Below are positions 34,979 through 44,247 of a stretch of 64,000 nt of DNA, piece after piece. The DNA lies in NCBI GenBank assembly GCA_022539475.1, contig VCMS01000066.1:186001-250000 (forward strand), written 5' to 3'. Position 1 is the first letter of the stretch. Every line of letters starts with the position of its first letter. The notes under the pieces were generated by a model that was given only the letters and a program-made list of their open reading frames with translations, ran no database searches and was not told the DNA's origin. The position numbers were made by a program, and so were the translations under genes. The DNA is from Gracilaria domingensis. Its lineage: Eukaryota > Rhodophyta > Florideophyceae > Gracilariales > Gracilariaceae.

Positions 34979-36442
34979 TTACATCTCCCAAATCTGAGAC
35001 AAAAAGTAAGCAAACGTGGTGGATGCCTTTTGCACCACAGACTTCCTGCTTTTCTCCGTGTTTAAGTAACATCTATGAAATGCGACGCAGTTAAACAGCA
35101 GTTTAATCGCAATTGTTAGGTTGTAGGTTTCCCTCATGTCTTCGATGGAGCCGTACTCTTTCCACAATTCAAAGTAGAATTCAAGATCTTCCTCACTGGC
35201 ATTACAAAGATCTGCAAACATGTAAGCGTCACGAAAAGGGTACGATATACAAGCTGAAGCCAGATTAATAAGCCGGAGTTCATGGGAGTCAGAAACAATG
35301 ATACTGACGGGGTTTAAATCACCATGGACCAGAGTTAAAGGCATGCCGGATTCCGAGATCAGACCACAGACACAATCAGCATAATCAAGAAATGTAGCCT
35401 TCAGAGAGGAAAGACCAACCGGTGCCTCTCCTTCCATTTTCTTCCTCTCCTCCAAGCATAACGTCATCCAGTCATCGTCTGAGAGCAGTTGTTTCACTTT
35501 GTTTCGCACAAAGTACACGTCAATTTTTTCAAGTTTATGATGCTGCAGTTCGCTGAGTTTACATATCGAGCTTCTTTGTACGTTTTCCAATTCGGTGAGG
35601 ATCAGACGAAAAAGGCTCGGGGCTTTGAAGATGGAGCACCTGTCCACACGGTCAATTGTCTGCCCGTGGTCCTCCATGAGCAACCATTTCCGCTCTCTAT
35701 TCACACTCCAAAGGTTGGGAAACATGTCTGGCATTACTGTCGAAAGGACTTTAGTAGCTCTCACTTCATCCACGACAGTATTAGGCCCGACTTCCTTGAA
35801 GTATACTCGAGGTCCCTCGCCTGTATTAGCTCGCAATACGCACACCTCAGATTTTCTCGTCAGTTGTACTACCTCTGACGGGTTTAGTCCGTAGCGCTTG
35901 CACTCGCGGCAGATCCATACTACAGCCTCCTTGAACCAACCATGATTTGAGTACGGATACATATGAGGAGTATCCTGGGAAAACTCGTTTCTCTCGTAGT
36001 CCTGAAGAAAGCAATCTACGTCGGGCATATCAGGACGAACAGTGACGCGTGTAACTTCCTCTCTTTTTATCCAAACGAAGCCTGGAGGCGTCTTAAAGCT
36101 GTTGAAGTCTACCATCTCAAATATTAGGACACGGGTGTCGGATTCGTCTTGCACGACCTCAGCAAAACGGGCGCCGCCTTTTGTTTTTGCAGTCTCTGAG
36201 AAACGGGTATCACCCTCTGTCTCCTCAGCTCTGGCAGTGGTATACTCGCACTCGGCTCTGATTAAAAACAATTGGCATTTATTGTTAAGAAGTGCTTCAG
36301 CCTTACCACACAACTCCGTTTCATTACCGGAGCTAATGCCCTGGTGGGTTATCTCTGGTAGGAAAATGTTGCCAGCGACATTACGGGCGAGAATTCCTTC
36401 GCCCCGAGGGTGCTTAATGACGACGTAAAAGAAGGGAAGCAT
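34979..36442 (-). CDS. APH-like phosphotransferase fold protein, probably catalytically impaired, 487 aa
   Basis: The first in-frame ATG is at 36442; upstream codons are open only a short way. Residues 1-190 are unrecognised. The C-terminal half has the aminoglycoside/choline kinase (APH) layout: a Lys-containing N-lobe (RVYFKEVG), LLMEDHG, and near residue 370 the Brenner-type loop VHGDLNPVSIIV. In the family this loop reads HGDLHPGN and is followed by an IDW motif; here the metal-binding Asn is Ser and the IDW Asp is Asn (LINLASA). That suggests lost or altered kinase activity. A second protein-like open stretch just upstream (36490-36640, minus strand) may be a 5' exon. Confidence 0.7.
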   Translation of the reverse strand: MLPFFYVVIKHPRGEGILARNVAGNIFLPEITHQGISSGNETELCGKAEALLNNKCQLFLIRAECEYTTARAEETEGDTRFSETAKTKGGARFAEVVQDESDTRVLIFEMVDFNSFKTPPGFVWIKREEVTRVTVRPDMPDVDCFLQDYERNEFSQDTPHMYPYSNHGWFKEAVVWICRECKRYGLNPSEVVQLTRKSEVCVLRANTGEGPRVYFKEVGPNTVVDEVRATKVLSTVMPDMFPNLWSVNRERKWLLMEDHGQTIDRVDRCSIFKAPSLFRLILTELENVQRSSICKLSELQHHKLEKIDVYFVRNKVKQLLSDDDWMTLCLEERKKMEGEAPVGLSSLKATFLDYADCVCGLISESGMPLTLVHGDLNPVSIIVSDSHELRLINLASACISYPFRDAYMFADLCNASEEDLEFYFELWKEYGSIEDMRETYNLTIAIKLLFNCVAFHRCYLNTEKSRKSVVQKASTTFAYFLSQIWEM

Positions 36443-36662
36443 AGCGGGGTGATCACAGGCAGACTGGTAAATTCCCAAAAGAAACCGTGAGCTTCATTCA
36501 TTGTCGAGGTCAGCAAGACGCTCGCAAACGAGAGACTCTGGGCAGTCAAGGAATCTTACGCGCAAACGGTTTTGCTCGCGCAGTACAGCTGTACGCTGTA
36601 CCAATGGTAATGCATAACTAGTGGGAAGCGGAGCTACAGATCATCGGTAGACTTGGCGCGCG

Positions 36663-37750
36663 ATGACTGGGGGGATCTTGTCTGTAAGATCTCTCTGCAG
36701 TAATGGAGGAGCTCCCGCAAAACGTTTCCGAAATACAGTGGGTCTGGGTGGCGTTTCTACGACCCGTGCGGAGCGTATATTCTCCGGGGCACCGGGAGCG
36801 AACTGCTTCACAGTTCAGCACAGAACAAAGAATCTTCACCTTGCTTTCCTGGGCGATTTGTTATGTCACGAGTTTAAAAGTTTCTCGCGGGCTCATATGG
36901 AGATTCCTCATCTACTCGTACATTTGCCATGCGCTCATGGCGCACCAGGCACTGCAGAAGACATGGAGTTCGTGAGTTCTGTGGAGGAGGCCCACCAACG
37001 TGATGAGCGCAGTTCTTGTTTAGCATATCGGAAGTATTCCCGAAAGATGTCAACAGAATGTTCCTCGTGTAACCGCTCTTTCGGTTCATCGGCTCAGTTG
37101 AAAAGACATAGACAGACAGTAAGCAACCACTTTTAATCCTACTTAAACCGATGACGATGCGTTAGCAGAAGAAGCCGTCAAAACTAACATGCGGACTTTG
37201 TGTTACTGTTTTCTGCAACGTTAGGTACACCAAGGATTGAAACCGCATAAATGTCAGATTTGCGGCAAGAATTTTGGACAGATTTGTTCTCTCCGTCGTC
37301 ATCGCGATATGATGCACAAATGTAGTGTTTGCGGCAAGTGCTTCACACATCTCCGTCTTCATATGGAAGCGGTTCATCAGATTCATGACGCAAAATTGCG
37401 ACAGTTCTGTTTGCATTTTGGATGTCTCCGCTCTTTTGCGAGTACTTCCGCACGTCTTGCGCATGAGGTTCGTTCGTCTTTCTCATATCTCGTTTTTCAT
37501 TTCTTCTCCATTACTGACCCTTCGCTCTTTGCTCCAGGTCACTGCACACCGGGTGCTCGATGACAGTTCACAAGATAGGGGTGTGTGTACTTGTGGACGG
37601 TGTCATTGTGTCTGTTGTACGTACATGCGCTGTAGTTTACCCTCTTCATTACTCGGTGAGACTCAGGACTGCAGTTTCTGCCAGAGTGCAGTGACGCCGC
37701 TAGCGGGAGACGAACCAACTTCTCTGAGAGAAGTCAATCTGTCGCCATAA
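36663..37750 (+). CDS. C2H2 zinc-finger protein with two short introns, 303 aa
   Basis: Exons 36663-37118, 37225-37467 and 37538-37750, all in phase 0. The introns (106 and 70 bp) are supported because each splits a zinc finger that splicing restores. Finger 1 is CSSCNRSFGSSAQLKRH plus a His from exon 2, joined by the classic linker HQGLKPHKC. Finger 4 (C-x4-C-x12-H) gains its last His from exon 3. Fingers 2 (CQICGKNF) and 3 (CSVCGKCF) lie whole in exon 2; finger 3 is short. Donors are GTAAGC and GTTCGT, and an ACTAAC branch site is in intron 1. The C-terminus is Cys-rich (CTCGRCHCVCC). The start could also be the later Met at MEIPHLL. Likely a DNA-binding regulator. Confidence 0.75.
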
Positions 37751-38151
37751 GCTTATCATTTGTGCGAGTACGTTTTTGTCAGTTGAGGCTGCAAACCCAC
37801 GGGTACGACTAATTAGCGAACGTGCATAAACCGAGGGAGGAAAGTAATGTCGGAGAAGATTACCACTGCTGATGTCTTTACTATTGACAACATCAATTGT
37901 ACGATTATGATCCTACTTCTGCAGGGTATCACGGGCTGCTGTCGAAGCCCGAGTGTATCCTGTAAGCGATGAATTGTACATAACGCGGGAAAACTGTCTC
38001 TGATAAGTTCTCAGACTGTCTCTGATCCGTTTGCAACTTCAAGGTTCGGTCAAACGGCCCGGATCAGAGGCTCCATTATCTCTTTAAAGCGCCTCCAACA
38101 CATAGCGGTTCAGCTACTTATTAACCTTCGTCGCATCTGCACTTCTCTGGT
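37751..38151. other. Intergenic region upstream of the CenH3 gene
   Basis: No supported gene is present. The phrase CTGATCCGTTTG-type repeat TCTCTGAT occurs several times around 38000-38070. It would hold the promoter of the downstream histone gene; no clear TATA box is visible. Confidence 0.4.
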
Positions 38152-38757
38152 ATGGATCGTGTAGACGGTGAAGCAAATCGTCGTCGATCGCGGCAGAAGT
38201 CTTTGCCGCGGCGTATGGAAGCAGCAAGAAGTGGCGGACCTGCGGCAACAGGGAGCAGCGCACCTGCGCCAACAGGAAGTAGCGCACCTGCGCCAACAAG
38301 AAGTAGCGCACCTGCGGCAACAGGAAGTAGCGCCCCCGCGGCAACAGGAAGTAGCTTACCTGGACCATCACCTCTTGAAGTGCAGCGTGTTCGCCGCAGA
38401 GGCACACGCGCCATCATGGAGATTCGGAAGTATCAAAGAAGCGTGAACTTGCTCATAAAGCCTCTCCCGTTCTCTCGACTCGTGAAAGAGATAACGCAGA
38501 AATACCATCACGCTCTGAGGTACGTCTGGTCCACTACATTTGCGCTTTCGTTCGCATTCCAAAGGCGATGGACTATGTTTACTGCTAACACCGTTCGTCC
38601 TTCTTGCTACCGTTTATAAAGACGGCGCAAAGAAGCTTTAGAGGCGCTCCAAGTATCCGCCGAAGCATACATGGTCCTGCTAATGGAGAAGGCGAACTTG
38701 TGTGCGATTCACGCCAAGAGGGTGACCCTCACACCCCGAGATATCCACCTCGTATGA
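38152..38757 (+). CDS. Centromeric histone H3 variant (CenH3/CENP-A-like), 167 aa, one intron
   Basis: Exons 38152-38519 and 38622-38757; the 102-bp intron (GTACGT donor, TGCTAAC branch, AAAG acceptor) joins the frames exactly. The histone fold is clear: [20 protein letters not shown] and LVKEI (alpha-N, alpha-1), [11 protein letters not shown] (alpha-2), then [20 protein letters not shown] (alpha-3). Loop 1 is one residue longer than in canonical H3, the canonical tail is absent, and the tail instead carries a 24-bp minisatellite coding GSSAPAPT-type repeats (38245-38357). These are CenH3 hallmarks. It ends early after DIHLV. Role: defines centromeric nucleosomes. The 3' end overlaps the convergent PHD-Mis18-like gene by 49 bp. 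Confidence 0.88.
38245..38357 (+). repeat. 24-bp minisatellite in the CenH3 N-terminal tail
   Basis: About five tandem units of the type GCAACAGGAAGTAGCGCACC plus four bases, each coding eight residues (GSSAPAPT or GSSAPAAT). It is in frame, so copy-number change alters tail length without breaking the gene. Confidence 0.85.
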
Positions 38758-39920
38758 CGAGTCCGAGGCATCGAAACTGATCCGGCCAGCCAATTATGAT
38801 GTCCACGGTTCACGAGAGAGAGATTTTTGCTCGCCGTAGTCGCTCCCATCATCGCATATGTCACCCTACTGGGCTCAAGTTTACACTTTCGTTTCAGGTG
38901 CTCGAAGTTTGCAGCGTTGGCAACGTATACGTTTCCAAGATCCAGCTGGCACTTCGGGCAGCTCACAGATCGCAACGAGCAGCCAAAATCAAAAGCACTC
39001 CGGGAGATCTCCGTTGGCCCGTAAATTTTGAGATCGACGCCAGAACCTGAACGGAATAAACCATAATTGCCATCAACCGCGCAGAGATTCTTATCATTTC
39101 CCAGAATGCTCTTGTATCCAAAGCATTTGATTTCATATTGATAACTGAAAGAGCAGTTCTCGAACACCAGTCCCGCGACTCGTTCATCATTCTTGAAACT
39201 GTGTGGAGAGCTTGTGGATGAATTATCATATTCTCCAATTCCAGACGGCGCGAATTTCTTCTCAAAAGGAGCGTGATCATTGCAAAAGGGGACGAAGCAT
39301 TGTTCCAGTGAAAGTCCTCCTTCGGCGCTGATGCATTCGTAGTGAAGCACGCGGGCGCATCCATCAGCGCTGCAGTGTATCGTAGCGCCGCCTTGCGAAC
39401 AGTACGAGCATACATTATGACGGCGAGGATACGAACCGTACAAGCTCAAAACAGCTCCTGTTCGCAGGTTGATAACAACTTCAGGAGCCCAAGATCCACA
39501 TTCAAAATGAACATAGAGGCATCGCACACCTCGTTTATCAGCGAAAGAACCCATGAGAGTGTCTGTTGTCAATTTAGGTCCCACAATATTCGTGGGACAG
39601 AAGCAGCATTCAGCTGTGGACCCAGTCAAGGGATACGGGCCTTTCCATATATTCTCTACAGTGGCCGTGAACGACAGCCAGTTTCCCATTCTCCACTCAC
39701 GACACATGAAAAGCGGCGCTTTGGCTTCATATGTTGACCAACTCATTTCACGACGTGAACGGAATGGGCCAGGAGATGCCCACCATCCATCCCCTACCGG
39801 GACCTTGCGAAATGGAATCCACCACTCCGGACGATTCTCGGGTTTCCAGGATGCTTTTGAATGACCCTGAGACTCGCGGACGACAGTCTCTAGCTCTCGA
39901 AATAAATCTTTCGCAGCCAT
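38709..39920 (-). CDS. Extended-PHD protein with Mis18/Yippee-like C-terminal domain, 403 aa
   Basis: The ATG at 39920 opens an uninterrupted frame. Residues 104-216 form an extended PHD: CCFC then [16 protein letters not shown] (pre-PHD zinc knuckle), [22 protein letters not shown] and CNDH, a histone-reading module. Residues about 257-360 match the Mis18/Yippee fold: [13 protein letters not shown] (like C-x2-C-x2-ILGDS, but the second Cys is Tyr), then [13 protein letters not shown] and VTYAMMG (like C-x2-C-x3-LG-x2-Y and Y-x-LG). Mis18 proteins help load CENP-A. The neighbour is CenH3, convergent, overlapping by 49 bp. The last about 40 residues overlap it and may be shortened by an unseen intron. 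PHD call firm; Mis18-like call by motif only. Confidence 0.78.
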   Translation of the reverse strand: MAAKDLFRELETVVRESQGHSKASWKPENRPEWWIPFRKVPVGDGWWASPGPFRSRREMSWSTYEAKAPLFMCREWRMGNWLSFTATVENIWKGPYPLTGSTAECCFCPTNIVGPKLTTDTLMGSFADKRGVRCLYVHFECGSWAPEVVINLRTGAVLSLYGSYPRRHNVCSYCSQGGATIHCSADGCARVLHYECISAEGGLSLEQCFVPFCNDHAPFEKKFAPSGIGEYDNSSTSSPHSFKNDERVAGLVFENCSFSYQYEIKCFGYKSILGNDKNLCAVDGNYGLFRSGSGVDLKIYGPTEISRSAFDFGCSLRSVSCPKCQLDLGNVYVANAANFEHLKRKCKLEPSRVTYAMMGATTASKNLSLVNRGHHNWLAGSVSMPRTRHTRWISRGVRVTLLA

Positions 39921-40016
39921 GATGGCTGGCTCGAGAGTAAACTGATGACACTTTACCTACCCTTTCACGTTCTGTGATGAAAATCGCGCCGGCGGGCATC
40001 AAACCGTAGGCCGTGG

Positions 40017-40291
40017 AGTATCCCTGATACGTCTCAACTGGATTGTCTCCGAAGAATATACCCAGATACAGCCCAGCCATCTTTTATCCCATCTTCTGGC
40101 GTTACAACGTGACCGGATGCGCGAACTCCCTCTCTGCCCGGAGGATTCCGCGTGACGTGTAGGAAAGCGACGGCGTATCTGCCAAGCTCTGGTGCTCCTG
40201 AACTGGAAGTCTTGAAGCTGTTGCTGTGAACGACGCCCGCATAGCGACTGTGGTTTAGGTAACGGCCAACGCGGAGTCAACTGAGAATCGA
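40017..40291 (-). repeat. Dispersed 275-bp repeat, copy 2
   Basis: About 96 percent identical to 30471-30745. It ends roughly 95 bp upstream of the PHD-Mis18-like ATG, so it may act as its promoter or 5' region. It also lies directly downstream of the broken transportin fragment. Confidence 0.85.
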
Positions 40292-40359
40292 ATAGCGCAC
40301 TTTGCACGTAAAGCGAACACATTCAGGGCTGCATGCCAACGTCCTGAGCCATCTACCAA

Positions 40360-40554
40360 TCATTCAGCATGAATACGCGTGTCTAGAGCCTGTGCTCCAA
40401 AAAGACGCTGTGGTTGCGATGGAGAGTTGAGCAGTGCCGGTAGGACTTGCAATACCTGTGGTGAGGCCATGGCTTGGACAAGGTAGCGGTCAGCTTCTGT
40501 GACGCGCTGGTCTCCTCGGTGTAGAATCGAAAGGGCATTCAGAAAGTATTCCAT
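40360..40554 (-). pseudogene. N-terminal fragment of a transportin-3/importin-13-like protein
   Basis: The 64-residue frame MEYFLNALSILHRGDQRVTE, continuing ADRYLVQAM and LFGAQALDTRIH, matches the first HEAT repeats of the importin-13/transportin-SR family (the pattern ALxxLyxxxDxxxRxxAdxwL, then AAQtLxxKI). The family is about 900 residues long; here the frame ends at RIHAE, and the 275-bp repeat and another gene follow. No further transportin sequence is seen in the window. Either the gene was cut by rearrangement, or the rest lies behind an intron that I cannot see. Nuclear import receptor by family. Confidence 0.55.
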
Positions 40555-42370
40555 CGTGATTGGGACGATGGGGTCGCCATTTCACTGCATCGTTGTCGCA
40601 CAGCAATCGATTGAGGGGCTTATTGGAGTCGCATGTCGACAGCACTCGTTTGGGGCGAAAAGAGAGACACATTGAGGGCATCGAACGACTCCGAGTGGAC
40701 CGCAAGATACACACCGCACCGCATACAATCCAAGTGCTCCGTCTCGTGAATGCCAAGATATCGAAACGCGGTTGCGACGGTGGAGAGCGCGACTGAAGGG
40801 ACGGCTGCGGGCGGCGCACCATTGACGATGGGCGCATTGGGGTCGGTGGTGGTGGTGGTCATAAAGACCATTGAGAAGTCGTAATGCATGACATTGTGTG
40901 GGACGGGGGGAGAACAAAAGAGGTGTGTGGCGAGCGAGCGGGAAGTGGCGGGTGCGCGGGTGCAGACGATGTGTGCAGGAGGCACGGAAGAAGAACGGAC
41001 CTCAGATCGGAACGAAACACAATAAGAAAGCGAGGGCGAGCGAGCTTCTTCACGTCCCGCACGCTGTGTGCGCTTTGCAAAGCGCACGCTGTGCGCGCTT
41101 TGCACCTGGCACCTCGTTTGTGCCGCGCACGCTTGGCTGCACGAGCGCCGCAGCGCATCCACGTCGCACGCGCTGTGCGCGCTGTACACACCCGCACGTC
41201 GCGTTGGCGCGCCGCAGCGCTGCACACGTCAAGCGCGACGCTGGCGGCGTGTACGCATATGCGCGCGAGCCGCGGACACATACTGTGCATGTGCACATAA
41301 CCAGCTGCATCAAGGACGGCGCGAGGAGTTCTGCGCCTGACGGCGCCGTACGGCCAGTTCCAGCGCAGCAAGCGAACCAGCGCTCACGAGTCAATTTGTG
41401 AATGTGGCACTAGTGCTCTACACAACTTTTGTCACGCCCTTTACACCTTGTGGGAACAGAACTGGCACCCAATATACCATTCCAATGAATACAAAGGTGA
41501 ACACTGTGACAAACCAATGGCACCTCAGAACGCCAGCAAGTTTTGGGTTTTGAACCTCGGAGACTTCGAGTACATCATGCGAGTCAAGCGTCAGAAGCTG
41601 AGGCAACCTGATTCGTGGCGAAGAACTACAAAAAATCAGCAACGGAATGGTAGAACGCTATCGATAACCAGGATTGATAAGTAGAGGTACGTTGTTCACG
41701 TGCTTTGACTGACGTCAGAGGTGCCGCGATACTGCGTGCGTATCGATGAAGTAGTGTAGAAGTGTGGTCGATAAGTTGATGCTACCGCTACCCAGTCGCT
41801 GCAGCGCACTTCACGAGCAAGATTCTCAATGCTTGATCCTTCCTTGAGCTCAAAAATGTGAGGACAGCGGTTGTTTCGATGGCTTCTACGCACACTGCTC
41901 GTAGATCATCTGATATGGTTATATAATAGATATTACCGAAGTTCAGTGCCCACAGGTAGAATCAGAGCAGCGGGATCACAATCGCAGTCCACCATAACGC
42001 CATCGAACGGCTCCCTTCCGCGCGCCCGCCGATGCTGCCAGTGTGGCTTCCGTCGTCTGCATTTTGGGAGGGATATGACGGTACCACGAAGGTGGACAGG
42101 TGCACCATCCCGCGGCAGGAAATCCCACCACTGCACTGTTCGGTCCTCCCCCACCGCTGGCCAACGCGTACACGTGTGCGAGCGTGATTGGGGCCAGAGA
42201 CAATGGCAAACAGTCAAAACCGACGCAAAGACACCAACGCAGAAAACCGGTGACCATGCTCGCCATTCAAATTGCAATTACTTTCAATTTATACAGCCAT
42301 GTGACAATTGTCTTGACACGCACACTTTACGAGCCACTTACCCCTGAATGACAGTGGACTGGAGTGCTAC
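40555..42370. other. GC-rich interval without a supported gene
   Basis: Overlapping open frames on both strands (40.6-41.4 kb) reflect GC-rich, stop-poor sequence with repeated GTGCGCGCTTTGCA-type words rather than a gene. At 41.9-42.3 kb a minus-strand frame holds a Trp-Asp pair that recalls WD40 repeats, but not enough to call. Confidence 0.35.
41068..41087. repeat. Perfect 20-bp palindrome
   Basis: GTGCGCTTTG followed by its exact reverse complement. The word recurs imperfectly just downstream (41092-41104), inside the GC-rich stretch. Confidence 0.8.
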
Positions 42371-42727
42371 ATGGCAGACAGTGTGAAGACGCAGTTCTCA
42401 ATAGCAGCCAACGGCAAGCCGCACAAGGCGTGGCCTGGGTGGTGTGAAAGGGAGCAGGGCGAGAAGTTGTTGGCCATGTGCAGCGACAGCCTGAAAATCA
42501 GCGCAAAGCAACTGACAAACTTCGAGCCGGATTGGGGCCGCTCAGCGCGAGCATCCGACATGGCGCGTACGGTGGTCTACACGATGGCGCGCAACGTGAG
42601 CATGGTGGTGCCGTCGGGCAGACGGCTGCGCAGGACGGAGGTGCAGCTGAGCGTGTTGGTGATCGGCGGATTGGAGCTGACGCTGGTGGCACTGCTGACG
42701 GCGGCGCTCGCGTGCCGGTGGAGCTGA
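42371..42727 (+). CDS. Hypothetical protein with C-terminal hydrophobic segment, 118 aa
   Basis: The ATG at 42371 opens a frame with a hydrophilic first 90 residues and a single hydrophobic segment at about 95-114 (LSVLVIGGLELTLVALLTAA) ending in CRWS, as in a tail-anchored membrane protein. No family is recognised. Several overlapping frames exist in this GC-rich region, so the call rests mainly on the ATG start, the length and the membrane segment. Confidence 0.35.
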   Translation: MADSVKTQFSIAANGKPHKAWPGWCEREQGEKLLAMCSDSLKISAKQLTNFEPDWGRSARASDMARTVVYTMARNVSMVVPSGRRLRRTEVQLSVLVIGGLELTLVALLTAALACRWS

Positions 42728-43138
42728 CACTGGCACGGCTTGCAGCAGCCCAACAGCGTGGGCGGGCTGTTCGCGTGCTGTTCGCGTGCTGGGCGCGTGC
42801 TGGGCGCGTGCTGGGCGCGTGCCGCCGGCGCGCGCCGATTCAAACCGGAATTCAGCCCTTTTCGCTCCAAGCGCGTCTTGCGAGACGTATGATACGTGTC
42901 CACCGTGCCGTAGTTGCACTTTTGAATCAACTACTTTAGTTTAATTACACTTACTCTGTTTACTCTCGGCGTGCTCTGTACTTGTAGCTGCTTTGTCGCC
43001 AATGGGGGTGCTGATGACGCTCGTGGTGCACGGCACGACGGGCGCTACGTGGCCGCTATGCTCATCAGCGAGCTCGATCTGCGCGCGCACCACATCCATC
43101 TCCGCTGCAAGTCACTCTACCCCGCCACGCAGCGCGTT

Positions 43139-43540
43139 TCACACCGGGCGCCACAGCACTCGTAGCACAAGCAACACGAGCAGCATCGCGGCCACAGCAA
43201 CCGCGCAAGCGCGCGCGCGGCCGCCCACGCCGCCCGTAGCTAGCTCGCGCAGCGTATTGAAGACGGCGGACGAGCCGGCGTCGAAACGGCGGTCGAGCGA
43301 GGTGAGGAACGGGTTGTGCTCGGACAAGGTTTGGTCGACGGTGAGCGCGACGTGCCGGATGGACGACGCCGTGCCGCGGAGCGAGTCGAGCGCCGTTTGG
43401 TTGGCGTGCTCCTGCGACTCGCTGGCTTGTGGCGGCGCGCGTGCGTGCGAGGGGCTCCCGAAGAGGAGCGTGCGCGACGAGAGGGTGGGCGTGGATGACG
43501 GCAAAAGGAGGGCGATCGCCAAAAACCCCGCCTTCCACAT
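43139..43540 (-). CDS. Bet1/Sft1-like Qc-SNARE, 133 aa
   Basis: The C-terminal 80 residues fit the Bet1/Sft1 family: RTLLFG, a heptad SNARE helix (LRGTASSIRHVALTVDQTLS, FLTSLDRRFD, VFNTLREL) and a C-terminal membrane anchor at about 111-129 (ACAVAVAAMLLVLLVLRVLW). Such SNAREs act in ER-Golgi and intra-Golgi fusion. The central zero-layer position is His75 (SEHN), where the family has Gln (EQN), which is unusual. The N-terminus (MWKAGFLAIALLLP) is hydrophobic, odd for a SNARE, so the real start may lie in another exon. First in-frame ATG chosen. No stop or shift in the core. Confidence 0.72.
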   Translation of the reverse strand: MWKAGFLAIALLLPSSTPTLSSRTLLFGSPSHARAPPQASESQEHANQTALDSLRGTASSIRHVALTVDQTLSEHNPFLTSLDRRFDAGSSAVFNTLRELATGGVGGRARACAVAVAAMLLVLLVLRVLWRPV

Positions 43541-44220
43541 CTTCGCCACAACTTCCTTCACTGACAGCTACCTCTGTATTTCTTGACTGCTTCGTGACTA
43601 TCTACGACACCAACCCATATACGCGTCAGTGTATGCTTCCATTTTGACTCTTTCTTGTTTACCGCCATTATCTCATCTTTCCTTTTTCTGTTATTCATTT
43701 GTACGGCAATGCGACCCTCTTAATATGTTCATCTTCTAGGACAGGTTTGCAAGTCTGCGGTCACGTTAGCCTCATTTCTTGATGAGGTGCAAGAAGAGTA
43801 AGTATTGAAAGAAGCGTGCAGGGGTTTATGTCCATTGGTTTCTGAAAGTACAAAAAGCGACAGAATTCAGGCTACTCTTGAGGTGCACGTCGTTCCGAGA
43901 CTAGTCAAGTCGGTCTCGTACTATCTACCAAGTCCCGTCCAGTACCTACTTCAGTTCAGTTCGTCGCAATGCAAGTTCTGGGAAACGTCGCCTGCTGTGA
44001 TGACCAGCAGACACAAGTGGTTATTGACAGCGGCGCTCTGCGGAGTTCGTGTGCCCTACTTTTTGTGCATGGTGGTGTCTGCGACACGCGCATAACGCGT
44101 GTGTCACGCGTGCGCAACGCGGGCAGAACGCGTGCAGGATGACGCGCACTAAACTGGGTGGCTGTGGGCCTGCGACACGCCTTTTGCCAAAATGATTTTC
44201 GAAAATGATTTTCCAGCACG
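43541..44220. other. Gene-free interval
   Basis: No supported gene. Around 44090-44140 the words CGCGTGTGTCACGCGTGCGC form short GC-rich repeats. Confidence 0.35.
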
Positions 44221-44247
44221 ACGTTAGTCACTTTGTTTGAGAAGGTA
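44221..44247 (+). repeat. 27-bp direct repeat flanking the pogo transposon, left copy
   Basis: ACGTTAGTCACTTTGTTTGA plus GAAGGTA, repeated exactly at 46745-46771. With the insertion removed the two copies would be tandem with a 31-bp period, so the transposon seems to have entered a TA inside a pre-existing tandem repeat. Confidence 0.85.

Noticed and set aside
39748-40080. Upstream MAGLYLGI frame as the true first exon of the PHD-Mis18-like gene
   Set aside because: Joining it would need an intron of about 30 bp, far below the others here; the ATG at 39920 suffices.
40582-41401. Several overlapping 100-200 codon frames on both strands
   Set aside because: They arise from GC-rich sequence with few stops and repeated Cys/Ala/Arg words; no domain, and mutually overlapping.
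41933-42277. WD40-like minus-strand frame
   Set aside because: One Trp-Asp pair and a DRTVQWWD word are not enough for a WD40 repeat; competing frames are equally open.
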